From assembly GCA_020631605.1 (NCBI GenBank), contig JAHDGZ010000008.1, positions 1 to 43,023 on the forward strand: 43,023 nt of DNA, given 5' to 3'. The notes under the pieces were generated by a model. That model was not told where the DNA came from. It saw only the letters and a program-made list of their open reading frames with translations, and did no database searches. A program made the position numbers and the translations under genes. The stretch comes from a bacterium. Lineage in GTDB: Bacteria > Patescibacteriota > Gracilibacteria > Absconditabacterales > Absconditicoccaceae. Below are positions 28,996 to 42,965 of the stretch, in pieces (the first letter of the stretch is position 1; every line of letters begins with the position of its first letter).

Positions 28996-31900
28996 ATGCG
29001 AAAAAATCTCTGACAGCGAATCAATGCCCATAAGGCAGGTATCTCTTTGGTACTAACTGTTTTCGTTGTTTCATATATTCTCCAGGCAATTAATCCTTGG
29101 ATTGATAGTCTTCAAGCAGAAGACCCTATCACGAACACTAATCTGGTTGCTATTATTGTAGATGAAGCGATCTATGATGACATTCAAGATGATATTGAAT
29201 GGTATAGTACAAACTATATTCAGGAAAAACTTAGCGATACCAAAGCGGTAGTACTACCTATCAATACTACTACATACAAAGCTCGAGATGTTGTTACTCT
29301 CTTGGATAATCTCTATTTTGCATGAATAGAGGAAGAGACCTCTACTCTCTTGGGAACTATTCTCATAGGAGATATTCCATTGCCTGTCATACATGAGCAG
29401 TGAATTGTTTTTGATAGTGTTTACCCATATACTGATTTCGAAGATCCTCAATATATCTTTTTTTCTGATACTAATACTTTTGAACCCAACCCAGTACCTC
29501 AAAGCAATCCTCAACCAGAGATCTGGCACTCCTTGATCCCATTTTGAACTGATATTGATGCATACACTCACTTCTTTGCCAAGATCAGAACATATCATGC
29601 AGATCCAAGCTGATTTGTAGACAAAAAAATCTGGTATGATGATTTCATCCAGATGAAGGAAACATTTCTCGCCAACAACTTAGGATACTATGCGAACAAT
29701 TTTCTCTACGCAGAAGATCTGTGATATCACAGACTCACTACTCTCCTTTTGGATCTCATGAAACAATGACACCATGATGTCGTCAGTAGCGCCTTAGGTG
29801 ATTTGGAAGATTCGATTGCGGATGAAGATTTTGAACCAAATAGTGATTTTGAGGAATTTGATCAAGCTCTTAGTGACTACCAGGAGCTCTTGTGATGACA
29901 TTTAGAGTGAACTGATGATGCGCTTGCTGCTAGTGAATCAACGCAAACACCTACTCTCTTTCTCTCCCAGGCACTCAAAGAGTTGATGCTTCCGTACGCT
30001 GAACTGTTTGCTCCATCATATCGTAGCACTATGGCTGATAGATTAGAAGCTACTTGAAGATGGTCTATTGATGAGAATGAAGTACATTCTCATGATCGTA
30101 TGACCACCATCATTGATGATAGAGTTATCAACAACCTCAATGTCAACCGTTCACCCATTTTGATAGATTTTAATAATCTTTTGGAAGATGCTCTCCTAGA
30201 GAAAGTAAATGACTCTGAATATGCTATGCGTGTACCACTATTGGTACGTTATGAAGAACATGAAAAGTCAATCGACAATAGTCTCGTTAAACTTCGTTGT
30301 GGACCTATTGATGTACAAAAATGGAGAGATAATGACTGGCGAGGAACAATGAATCATATGTTTGAAAACTTCTATCGAGGGACTAATGCTCAGTATATTT
30401 CTGGAACAGATCAACTGAGTATCTACAGATGAACATATCTCAATCTGACATGAATCTGACCTCTTACGTGATTGGCCTATCAGGACATTAATCTCATGAC
30501 TGATATTACCAACAAATCTATCGGATGAACATATTGATTCAACGATAGACAAGTCATCGCATCTAGATGATACAATAGTATGAATGTGGAAGGTGACTTA
30601 GAAAAATTTGATGAACGTGGTGATGTTATGGACTGATGTGACGAAGATGACATCGATATGCAGGAATTTATTCGTTACTACCGATGAGGTCATAGTGCAC
30701 TCAACCTTGAAGCTGATGACAATGGAAATCTGACTCTCAAAGAATCGCTTCCTGAGCTTGCGTGGAATCCAGCATGGAGTAACAATCCAGATCTTTCACC
30801 TCATAGTATTGGTGGATCACTTTTTGATATTGGATGATCTCGTTTGACACAAGAAGAAATCCCACTCACAAATTCTATTCTTCGTATAGAAGATGGATCT
30901 GTGCAAAGAACTATGTACTCCAACTGATCAATATTCAACTGGTTCAAAGGTGAATTTGGAAAAACTGATCACTGATTCCCTTTCAAGAAGAAAGTGTACC
31001 CAGTGAGATACTGTAAAGAAGATGAAAGACGTGTGTTCACTGGTTCGCTTTCATTTTTTGATGTGTTTGAGCCTGATCAAGTTGACAATCGACTACAATC
31101 AACACACTATGTACCTCAACAAGAAGACTGGCTTTGTGGAAAAAAACCTAGTGGTGACCCTTACTACTTCTATTTTAAAATACTAGACAGTATAGTAGAC
31201 AACAGCTCCCCAACAACCTGAGATATCTCATGATTTTCTGTTACTACTCCGGATAGACCTGTGACTAGTATCAGAAATATGACATTTATGTGAGTAGGTG
31301 GAGAAGTCGTCACACTGCCCTATCCTAATCTCTACCACGCTAATATCTACAACGAAATACAAGGAAAACAAGTACTCAAGAGTCCTGTGGAGATTGAGCA
31401 ATCACTACGTGACTACCTAAGCTCTACTGTCACATATTACAACGAACAACTTTCTTCTCAACTCAGTGGTAGTTCACTTTACTATGCATCTCAAAGTGCA
31501 TGATTTGACTTTTTATGAACAGTTGATCCAAGAGCTACGCCACAACGTTCATATGAATTACTGGACACTAACTTTTTTGTTGATCTCATACCACAAGATG
31601 CCCTCACTATGTTGTCAGAACAACTGTATCGACAGAATCTTTCATGGGAACAAAAGCGTCCAGGAAACAATGTGATGCAGGATATTCAGTTCGCTTTAGA
31701 TGCCACTAACATTAACCCCAAAGTCTCTCACGTATTGACTGAATACCTTGTCCAATGAAATGAAGAACAACCACTGTATCGCCCTGATTATAGTGAAAAA
31801 TGATATGAAGTTGCTTATATCAATTCTGATGGACAAGACTACTTACTTGATCCAGAAGCTACACCAAGTATTGTGAGTGACATCCAACAGTATGGTCTCA

Positions 31901-34900
31901 CGCTTCCGTGATGAGCTCGTGATCCCCAGCAAACAACGACTGCAGTTTCCACTATTTGTGATTATACTATAGGAGAATGACTACTAATTTATGATATTAA
32001 GTCATGAGATTCTCCTTGGCGAGAAGCGATCAAATGCTGGATGAAAGAGATTAAAAAACCTATTGAAATAAAACTTATTTTTGATGGTGATGGCCCGCTT
32101 TTCTTCCCAGAAAGTCGACTAGGTATTGTGAGCACAGGAGATGACAACAGTCAGAATGGTTTTGGACAACGACGAGATCAGACTAGTGATCAGTATTCCT
32201 CTCAATGGAGCGACTATAGTGAACAATGGCGTACTCTCTTAGAGAGAGATAATGACAATGATGAAACATTAGAAAACAGCTCTGAAGAAGATCAACAATT
32301 TTTCAAACGAATGTTGGAATATATTGATCTTGATATGAGCACTCACCGTATTGGTGTAGAAGATGATTTGACTACCCGTATCTACTCGAGCAAAGATCTA
32401 GGTGACATCACTGTTACTATTGAAGCCACTGGAGCAAATTGTTTCTGAGCTGTTGGTGCCTCACCAGATATGTGTTCTCAACCTTTGATCCTAGGTCCAA
32501 GTAATTTCTATGAGACACCAGTAGAATTAACACTATTCCCTACAGATACCACTATTGGTACGACACAGTTACTTGTAGATATTTGTAAAGATGGTCTATG
32601 TGCAAAAAATAATTTTAGTATCGATGTCATTCCTGGTGGAGTTGATCGTGTAGATATCATTACACCTTCCGATACTGCTATCCGTGGTTCATCTATGCCG
32701 CTGGTACTTGAAGCATGGGATTCATATGATAATCCAGTAGAATATGACTTTCGTTCTTATGTACTCACTACAGATACAGGATGATTTTGAGATAGTTATT
32801 CATCTTCTGTCACGTTGCGTGATTTCAAAAATGCGCATTTCATGTATCGTGCTGGTGATGACGCACTTCAAGACACTATCAATCTCTATCAACTATCTAG
32901 CACATGATCTCAAACTCTCATTAGCAACAAACCACTGAGTGTCGCAGAGGGATTGGTTGTTGTAAAAGACGACACAACTACTGTATCTACTCTTGATTAT
33001 CAACTACCCTCACAACAACAAGATCTCTTCACGGTAAACTCAAAAGGAATCGTACAATCCAACAAAGATACTCTCCTCTGACTTACTGTACAGCTTCAAA
33101 GTCCAAACGGACAACCGCTAGCTGGAATGGTTTCTATAGAGAGTCAAAACAAACTCATGGACATATGAGTTATTACCGACAATGTCATCAATGCTAGCTG
33201 AGACATACAATCAGTCTTTGAGCAACAAGATATGTTTATCATAGGAGAAGATGGCTCTATAGATATTTTCCTCTCACCTCGTTGACCATCTGGAGATGAT
33301 ATACTCAGTATTGCTATTGAATGACTGGAAGCGCAAGAGTTCCCATTGACTGTTAAAGCTGGAGCAGCCAAAAAGGTAGAAATATCCGCTCAAACGACTC
33401 AGCTCTCAGCTGGTCAGACATTATCTTGATCTATTGCAGTGACTGATGTATGGGGTAATGCCATAACACAACCTACCTCTCTAACTATAGGAACTTTTTG
33501 ACCAATCTCTTTTTTAGACTGATCATTTCAACAAACAGTCACAACACAATGAGAATACAATCGATCAATTCTCTCTGATGCTGATAAATGATGAAGTGCA
33601 TACCTTTATGCGCAACTTACAGATCTTCCGCTTGAAGAACAAGACGCTGACTATACTGTCTTGAGTATCCAGCACACATCTATTCCACTCACAGGATTGA
33701 ATGCCATGTACTTAAATCTCTGGTGACAAGATTGGACTTCTTATTCTGATACACAGTGAGTGTCTGTCTCCGATATTTTTTCTAGCTCAGAGAAACTCCT
33801 CTGACGAACAACACAACTACATAACCATGAGGAAATGATGTTTGTTACCATTCAAGCAAAAGATGGAATACTTATCAACCATACTGACACACAAGCACTT
33901 CTCTACTTTGGAGATAACAATCCACGTATCACTATTGCATGACAAGCTAGCATTCCATTGCCTGCAAGTAATCAACGACAGGCTCTGTGATCTTGGGATG
34001 ATCTAGGAAACTATCAATCATCTCAGTCTAACAATGTCTACTACATTTCTGAATCAGATGATGATCCTCTGCTTCAGTCACTGTGATCACCATGAACACT
34101 ACCGGCACCTATCAGGAGGTCACTCTTTGACCCTCAACAAGCTATTCATGATCCAAGTGTTGTTATTACTACCACTGACAGACTCTATGGAGATACTATG
34201 ATCTGGGACGTCACTTATAATCATAGACATATTGGTTCACTACTTTTTGATTGGGATGCCCAAAGCATTGATAGCACTACTATTGATGTCACCAATCCTC
34301 TCTTTACGATAGAGAGTATTCCAGAATCAGGATCGACTAATGCCGATACTAGCATCGCTCTTACTCAGCGCATTTCTTACCCATCTTCTGCTGTCTATGA
34401 GTCTATCCAAGATAGCTCTGATGCTGACAATAATGTTTGATTTCTCTGAGATTTTGAAAATATATCACAGTTTGCTCAAGGCATCTACCTTGGAGAATCT
34501 ACTAGGCCAAACGCATCTGCTTTTGTGATCAACTATGGTGACCCCTTACTCACTCGTACTACTACCAATGAGGTAATTGGGAAAAGTAATTTTGATGATG
34601 GAAGATGACATACTGTCTATAGTGATAATGAAAAAGATATTCATCAAGTCATAGATCGTGATATGAACAACGACTGACTTATTGATATGATTATTGTTCA
34701 CACGGATGGAACTATTCGTGTACTGAAAAACTATGGATGAGTAGACAATTTTGTTCCTTTGTGAGACCTTATTCTTATATGACCTGGGGTTAAAGATGTT
34801 TTCGTCTGAGATACTGACTGAAATGGGTACGACGACATTATTGTCTATACAAACAACAATAGACTCAGAGTGTATACCAATACTGAAGGAATCATTGATG

Positions 34901-37900
34901 TCGACTGATATCCTCTTTGTTTGGATGTGTACTGAGGGCCAGATTTGTTTGATAAGGTATGACAACTTTTTGTTCATGATATGGACAACGACTCTATCGT
35001 AGATATTGTTACCAATTCACAAGATGGAAGAATTCAAGTATCTTGGTGATGAGCTAGTGCCCTATGAGGGAACTATATATCTACTGATAGATATACATGT
35101 GATGATGGATGGACAAATAGACAAGATTCTCAAACACTGAAACACTTGTGATTAGAATTGGACCCAACGAGAGCTATATCAGACGCTAGTTTGGTGCATT
35201 GGAATTGACTCCGTTATGATCCATTTGCGTACAATGATGATGCAGACAATCCATTGGAAGGTATGCTTGATTGGTATGACCAAGATCCACCAACCATAGA
35301 TATTGATGATCCTGATGCGATTGATGATTTGATCAACATGGATGATCTTTTAGGACAGATCGGTGATGCGCCACTGGATGATTTAGTAGGAGAGACACTT
35401 GGAGATCAGTACAGATTTAGACTTTCTCCTCTTCAATATATGCCGATATATGAGGACGATCTGAGCATGAAAGAACTCTACTATGTTCCTTTGTATTGAT
35501 TACGTGAAACTGACCCAGTACTAGTTGAAAAATACTATACAGATATAGATGGAGGGACACTCCTCCCTGAAGACACTGTGAGAGTAGATATTGTTATCCA
35601 GTGATTAAGTTCTGGTACGTTTACCTATATTGATAAGCTCTCTTGACCACGAAATGTTCGCTACTCTAATGGGCTTCCACAAAGCTTTGATTATGGAACT
35701 CTACCAGATGGACTTTTTGCTCAGCCGGTCAATGGGGACTGATATCCTTATGTGATAGATGGCATACCTATAGCTGCTGGTCAGGAGTACTCGTTTAGTT
35801 ATGAATTAGAATATCGTTGAGTAGAAATGTGAACTATTATACTCAATGATGAAGATGAAAATGATTTTACTGATGTACTGCTGTATCCAGCAAATAGTTG
35901 TATCAAGGCTCGTTGGGATATCATGAATCTTGGACAAAGAGCATTTGATGAAATATTTAACAATCTTCAAGAAGTCATCGATGACTATGTAGAGGAAGCT
36001 CAAGATAACCAGTCTGGTATGGCTGAGCAATTTTCATGAATGGATATACTTACCAACAACATCATGGAAATCTGGGAATGATGATCTCTTGATCGAAATG
36101 CTCTACAAAGCTGGGTTAACGATTGATGATTGCCAGATGATTTTACTATAGATCTTCCTGATGAAGTTGGTGACTACTATAGTCAGGTAACTGATGGTTT
36201 GTGTAGTTGATTCAATCCAGAAAGTAGTTGTAAGTGACTTCCGATGCCTTTCAATATGGCTTTTCTTTCCCCATGAGTCTACAATGTTATGTGATGTAGA
36301 TTGATGAAAGATAAATGACTTCCCATCTTTCACTTCCCAGGAACATTACAAACACCTGTATGACCTGTACCTTTCCCTTGGTGACAAAAATGACCTGGTG
36401 ATGGTTTCTATTGGGCTGGTGGTGGTGTCTATCCATCTCAAATCAGAGTATACCTATCACCTACACTCACTATGCAACTTTGATTAGCTGTTTGTTTTGG
36501 ACCATACGGAGTATGAGCAAATATCCCTAAACCATTTAGTCATGTTGCAGGTAACTGTATTGTTACAAAAATACCTCTCAACTTCTGTTGAGGTGATAGT
36601 GATGAAGATACAGATCATATACCAATATCAGATGAGTTGTTAGCTCTGGCTGGTCAATGAACATGTTCTGATCCTGGAATGCTTGCTACAGCATGAAATA
36701 CAACACAACGTTTTGGTGCACCTATTATCACTTCACCATTCGGTTATATCAATGTAGATGTTAACTGAGTCACGAACTGATCGGCAGTCCCAGGTGGTGG
36801 TTTCGGTCAATGACTGATTAGTTTTGATACAGAGCCAGTATGATTTATCGATGATGCTAATCTCTTGGAAGAAGAAAGTGTTCTCTTGAAATGAGGGCAA
36901 TCATTCAATCTAAAAGTACAGGGTTGAACTATGAAATGATTAGCTCAATGTGTTGTACAAACATGGCTAGATCAACAGATCAAGTATATGATCAACAATC
37001 TCACTACCATGACTGTTGCTCTCTACTTGCCTCAGTTTGACAATCTAACGCAATGATTTGATACACTAGACTTCAACTTCAAAGATCTCTGGAATCAAGA
37101 TAGACAAAAACTTGGCACAGGACATACTGCTTATAATCCTGAAAATGGTACTAGTGTCCAAGAATGACAAGCCAGCATCATGAGGGACTACAAACTCTCT
37201 CAATCTGCACTTTCAAATGCTTCTCAACAAGCTTTCGTCAATCCTTTTGAATCAATTTCAAAGATGTTTGAGGAAGTGCCACTCGTAAATGTACACACAC
37301 AACATGTCAATATACAAGTACCTATGGTCTATACGGAAGACTTACTCAGATATACCGCAACACTAGAAACCTGGATTGCTAGAAACAGTGCTACTGCCAA
37401 AGATTGGAAAGATATTGCCCAATGAGTCTTGGGCACTTGTGCCAATACTGCATGAGTTGATCCATGACTTGGTGATTTAGAAAAAGCAGCCGCAATTCAA
37501 TCATCCCTGAGTTCTCAACGTGCTCAAAAAATGCAAGCGTTGGACTCTTTGAGAGCAACTGATGTAGATGGTAGCAATGCATGACAAATAGCATCATTGA
37601 GATCAGAGATCAATACCATTGATTCTTGCTTGGATCAAACTCAAGCAGAAAAAATTGATCAACTCATCAATTTCTCTGTAAGTGCAGAGAATCTTATCAC
37701 TAGCGTGAGACAAAACATCAATACACTACAACAATACAAACGTTTTCCTCGTGATCTTTCATCGTGGATGCAATCAGTAAACACCTATATCCTTGATATT
37801 GCTCAGCTTGTAGAAGGGACGATGTGACAGCTTACTGATTGGCTAGATACCAATAGCAGAATTTTTGATCAGTATGTAAATGCTGTGATACTTATTATTA

Positions 37901-40900
37901 GTGTTATGAAGTCTTGGCAATTACTGATCGACCTCTCGGTCAACTGGAAGAAGAAATGTGCTACATGTACCAATGACAACTACGACTATTTTTCTTGTAG
38001 CTTGAGCTTCTTATGTCCAAAGCTACCTGTACTTCCTATCCCTCCTTTCAAAATACCAAACATCTACATCGATGCATCTCATATCGATTTGGGAATAGAT
38101 GTGACACTACCTACGATCAACATGGTACCTACAGCTCTACCAATGCCTGAACTACCAGATATTCCACCACCACCTAGTATCACAATAGATATTCCTTCAC
38201 TGACACTACCGTCTATTCCAGTTATCCCATGACCACCACAGCTCCCTCCATTACCTGACTTTATACCTCGTGTGGAGATGACATTACCAACATTACCTCC
38301 TGCACCAAAAATACCTCAACTAGGAAATAGAATCAAAAAAATCCTCACTATTGGTGAAAACATCTGAACACTTTTCTGTATCATGAAATGATGAATAGGT
38401 CTTGTTGGTGAAGCTAGTGTGAAAAGCAAAATTGAACAACTAACTCAAAGAACATGGCAAGTACCTATTTTTGATTACTTTGATATGACCCAGGTATTTG
38501 GTCAGACTCCCCTCCAATGATTTGACTATCAAATTGATTCATATGTCGATTTTAATGTTAACTTTGATCAAGCGTTCCAAGTAGTTGATGGTGTTGCAGA
38601 AAAGAGTAATGAACTCGTCAACAAAGCGATTAGTGATGTACAAACGAGTATGACAGAATTTAATGGACAAATAAATAATCCATACTTGCAAATCCCAGAT
38701 ATAGATATCTCTATAGATGAAGATCTCTTTGGGCGATACGATTGATATGACAAAGCTCATAACGATCTAACAGAAACACTTCTCGCACTAGAGAATGCAG
38801 ATATCGGCAACAATAAATCTCAAGAAATTCAGGAAATACGTTCACTTCTTGATTCACGTAAGAATTCTATCACTAACCAGTACCATGAAGAGTTAAACAT
38901 AGCTGAATCTAGTATCAGTACACTTATTACATCTTACCAGGAACAACGAAACACCAACTACTCGTTCTTTGGTGAAGAAGACTCTCATGATAGACTCATA
39001 GCTACATTAGAAAACAACTCTGTGATTGATCTCGTTGATGGATGAACATATACTGAAAAACCATCTATTTCTGCCACATTGTTTGCTATAGATACTGATA
39101 CTCAGGAGCTACTTGAACAACAAGAAAGCCCATTACTCACCTACCTCAACACACAACAACAAGTCGCAGATTGATATGCTCAAGCTCTCGCTCGCCACGA
39201 CCCTTCTACTCTTGGTATATCACCACAAAGTCATGAGCAGGCTATTGCAAGCCTACAACATGTTTCCGAGCAATTTAGTAGTAATGCTACTACAACAGAG
39301 AAAAGAATTTCTCCTAGCAAGACTTTGATAACTCAGACTGGCACTCCATCAATCAACGCGCAACTCTTTGATATATCAAGCTACGTACAATGAGTTTTTG
39401 TTCCAGTTGCTAGTGGAAATGTCTCCGTGGTAAACGCAAATCAGTTGGTCAATGACATCAATGAGAATTACTATATGAGTGATATCAACAACGATTGATG
39501 AGAAGATATTATCTTATGGACAGACAGCAAGGTTTCTATCAAATACCATGATCAATCTAGTCACTTTGATAATGGGAATTCGCAATACTATGATAGGTTC
39601 TATGTCTATGATATTCCTTCAGATCCTTTAGGTCGATGAGATGATACCACTCGTACTCGTTCTTGAATGACTCTTGTCTTATGGAACAAGTATCATAGCA
39701 CAAAAAATCTCTCTATTCAATGACAAGATTTTGATAGTATGGTTGTATCTTGGTCATATGACAGCTACTTTGATCGCCATGTTGATGGGTATCTGATGAG
39801 ACTATCTAGTAGATTTGATCAATGGAAGGATAAACAACAAGATAAATGAATTGGTGTAGATACTTTTGATAAATATATGATTTGGCTGCCTGAATGAACA
39901 TCACTTGAAGAAACATTTGTACAACTACCTGAATATAACAATGAGAGAAGTATAGCATCACTTAGTGGAGACTTGATTCATAAGGTACTCTATTATAACC
40001 CAAGCATATTAAGCCATACTTTGACTACTACTCTCTCTGATTTACCGAGACATTGGTGGTATGTACAGGTAGCAGCACTCACTAGTGATGATTCAGAACT
40101 CTCTTTTGTAGGACCATGGAGTAATCAAGTGGTAGCTGGTCAACAGATACTCTCTGATGATCGTGCTCCAGAAGGGATTGCGACACTTGAAAGAATTCAG
40201 ACTGATACCACTGTCTCAACTGGGACACAGCTTTTCGGGTATGTAGGGACTTACTATACCCTTCATTCAAACTGGGAAGATGATATACAGGTTGTTGAGA
40301 GTTGGATAGAACAAGATGGAGAACAACTTGTCTATTCATGATCAGGTTCTAGCAGCCTTACTGGATTGTATTTTACTGGTGTTTGAACTCATGATTATCT
40401 GATTGGAGGTATTGATAGCATGGGGAATCAATGAACGCAGACTATTACTGTAACTATTAACTCACCACAAATTGAGATCAGTCGTGTAGACAAGATTACT
40501 GATGATTTAGGTACTGTAACTGCTATCTTGGACCAAGATATAGATGAATGAATAGTCCAATTTGATCGTAATATAGTATGAGATTGGCAGTTGCTTGCTA
40601 ACGACCCTGACGAACAAACAGATTGGCCTGTTTCTGTTGGCGATACGATTATTACTGGTTGATTGTATACAATTGGTAACGATCTAGGACTGTATAATAG
40701 TAGTGAAGAGCTTGTCGGGACACTTGATCCTGTTACAGGGGAAATTATTCCACAAGGATCTACTTTGGATGTTCTCTTTCCTGGTGGTCAGCCTACGATT
40801 ATTGTTAGTCAATGATCGGATGCACTCTTCAGAATCTCGTTCCCCCCACAAGATGTTGTTGAAGATGATATAACCACCTTTGGCACAACACTCGAAGATT

Positions 40901-41136
40901 TAGTATGAACCAACTTTGGAATCTATAATAACTGATGGTGTGTTAGCAATTGATCTGAGTGTTTAGTGTATATAAGTTCATTCTGACATATCTATGTTGA
41001 TACACTATTACAACAGAGTATGACTGCGGAATATAGCTATAACGAGTGACTCTCTGCGGTAGTATATACTATTCTTTATAATGGCTCACCTATCGTGGAG
41101 GTACCTGTTATTATTCAACCTCTTTTAGATTGATAA
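28996..41136 (+). CDS. Giant surface protein with Ca-loop repeats, 4046 aa
   Basis: A single 12.1-kb frame with UGA as Gly; all its standard-code fragments lie in one frame. One membrane helix/signal anchor at about residues 13-36 puts the rest outside. Parts seen: charged N-terminal domain (to ~1000); two Ig-like units with Big_1/invasin features (about 1217-1253 and 1450-1505, with VxxAWDSYDNPV and VTDVWGNAI); FG-GAP/VCBS-like repeats with Dx(D/N)xDGxxD calcium loops at about 1887-1898, 1939-1949 and 1994-2004, and one far away at about 3496-3505; an acidic Asp/Ile run (about 2095-2125); a Cys-containing region (2400-2560); a coiled, Gln-rich stretch (2730-2960); a Pro-rich region (about 3007-3112, many PxLP); then a C-terminal half with fibronectin-like strands to the end. 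Probable role: attachment or contact with other cells. Cotranscribed with two or three genes downstream. Confidence 0.85.
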
Positions 41137-41144
41137 TGTGAAAA

Positions 41145-42119
41145 ATGATGAAAAAACATCTCACTATACTGATTAGTGCATTGTGATGTATCATGCTGTG
41201 ATTGTGACAATCTCACGCACAGAGTGTCTCCAGCAACGATTGTTCACTGGCCCAAGCATATAGATCAATCCTTTCAGATTCAGAAGATACACTTCTGAGT
41301 GAAAGAGAACTAATTAAGGGCATCAATGAAAGTTGATACTATCCTGTAGAGGCAGTAACTCTAGCTTTGGATAACCTGAGTTCCTATTGTTGTTTCTGAG
41401 TAAAACAGATACCTAACTCGCTTTGTGGCAATGTCAAAAAAAATCTAGAAAACATTCCCACTAGTCCTTTTTTATTTGATCATTTGATAGATATTTGACT
41501 CAGGAGATTGGATGGAGATCCAGACAACATCTACGGAAATGAAGGGATCTTGGATAAACAATGAGTTGCACGAAGAGAAACCATTAGGGAAGAAGCAACC
41601 AATATCGCATGAGTACCATCACAAGCAATCTATAGCAAATACATTGAGACTCGAGGGAAAGATAATTCCAAATGACTCTATAAGTATAGTGCCTGGGACA
41701 ATGATAATGCGTGTAAGCTTTTTACAGAGCCACTCTCTGCTTCATTCAATCTCACTGACAAATATACTCTGCAATGTGACATAGCCCTTTGCATCTATCG
41801 TGATATCACACAAAACAATGCATTGGGTAGTAGCAATAGTCCTTACCTTGTTAGTGACGTCACTTATAAATTGGAAAATGGTTATGCCAACTGCAAAGAT
41901 ATGACTCATACGAGAGTCCTCAGTGAACTTGAGTATGTCAAAGCTACTATGATTAGTCAATGAAACCAGTTTGTGTTGAATCATACCGAAGCACATACCA
42001 ATCAATACTTTGTATGATCTAGACTCAATAGACTCATGACCAAACGACTCAAACAACTCACTTGGCGAGAAATAATCAATAGAAAAGTGGTTGAGTGAAC
42101 GAAACAATGCAGTATTTAA
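41145..42119 (+). CDS. Secreted cysteine-rich protein, 324 aa
   Basis: Starts 8 nt after the giant gene, so translation is likely coupled. A signal peptide (MMKKHLTILISALGCIMLGLGQSHA, three UGA glycines) with cleavage predicted before Gln26. The mature part has about eleven cysteines (DCSLA, SYCCFG, SLCGN, NACKLF, LQCDIALCIY, NCKDM, KQCSI), enough for several disulphides. The order of short segments is not one I recognise. Because it is tied to the giant gene it may assemble with it at the surface or aid its folding. Confidence 0.75.
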
Positions 42120-42131
42120 TCATTACCTATC

Positions 42132-42941
42132 ATGCATAGACATCTTCTCAGCTATCTCCTTTTTTTGATACAAAGTCTGTGACTTATTCTCCTTATCATG
42201 GGAAATGTACGACGACCTTTTTTCCTTCTTGCATGTTTTTTTCTACTTAATCTGATCGTTATTAAAAATCCAGACCGCATCGATCAATTGATCTGATTTA
42301 GCCTATCACTTCTAGTCAGTCTCTTGTTTGTAGTATTCTGGTGACAATGATGGATTGCACTTATGGTATGGCATATCTGAATATTTTTTGTCTATAGCAT
42401 GATATGGTGGTACTTTGGGAACACAGTGAACGTGTGACCACTCAGTTTGACGGTCAGAGCATCTTGATGGATGACACTCAGCTTTGTGTCAATTCTCCTC
42501 AGCTTTCTTACCTTGCACTATTCTATACAGGATATCTATTGTGATGATCTTACTCAACTAGTTGAACAAAACAGCCCTAGTATAGATCAGCGATTGTGAG
42601 ACAATCAATCTACGTTTCCCACACTTGATCTCTCTGAATCAGCACCCACATGGCAGCTACTGGCAAATAACTATTTAGCTCAGATTGGTGAAACTTGGGA
42701 ACAGAAGAAAACTATCGATAGCAAAATTTGTACACTCTTTGTCGAGAGTATACATAGCTTTGCTAACCAAACATGAGTCCAAGTAACAAGCTTGGTCTTA
42801 CTCTTTGCTCTCTTGTATACACTCTCCTATATCCCTCTCTTTTTTCTTAGCTATTTGTTTGCCTGAGTGCTCTACCTACTCATTTCTTTATGAATGATCA
42901 AAAAGAGTGAACGTGAGATTACTAAAAAAATACTTTCTTAA
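42132..42941 (+). CDS. Multi-pass membrane protein, 269 aa
   Basis: Starts 12 nt after the previous stop. Hydrophobic helices lie near residues 5-23, 28-44, 54-72, 74-98 and 106-128, then an external or loop domain (about 130-210, acidic, no helices), and two more helices near 215-260. The C-terminus is basic (KKSEREITKK), which by the positive-inside rule is cytoplasmic. UGA codons are frequent in the helices. No family recognised; a transport or assembly role for the surface proteins encoded upstream is a guess from context. Confidence 0.7.
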
Positions 42942-42965
42942 ACTAATAGATAGAAATCCTGTCTA

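Noticed and set aside
41512-41784. 90-codon frame in the Cys-rich protein gene
   Set aside because: It lies in another frame than the 324-codon gene, which has a signal peptide and a start coupled to the giant gene.
1439-42941. Many apparent broken genes or pseudogenes caused by in-frame TGA
   Set aside because: The frame is kept across each TGA, the residue fits Gly by homology, and essential genes (EF-G, ProRS) show the same pattern, so recoding explains it better than decay.
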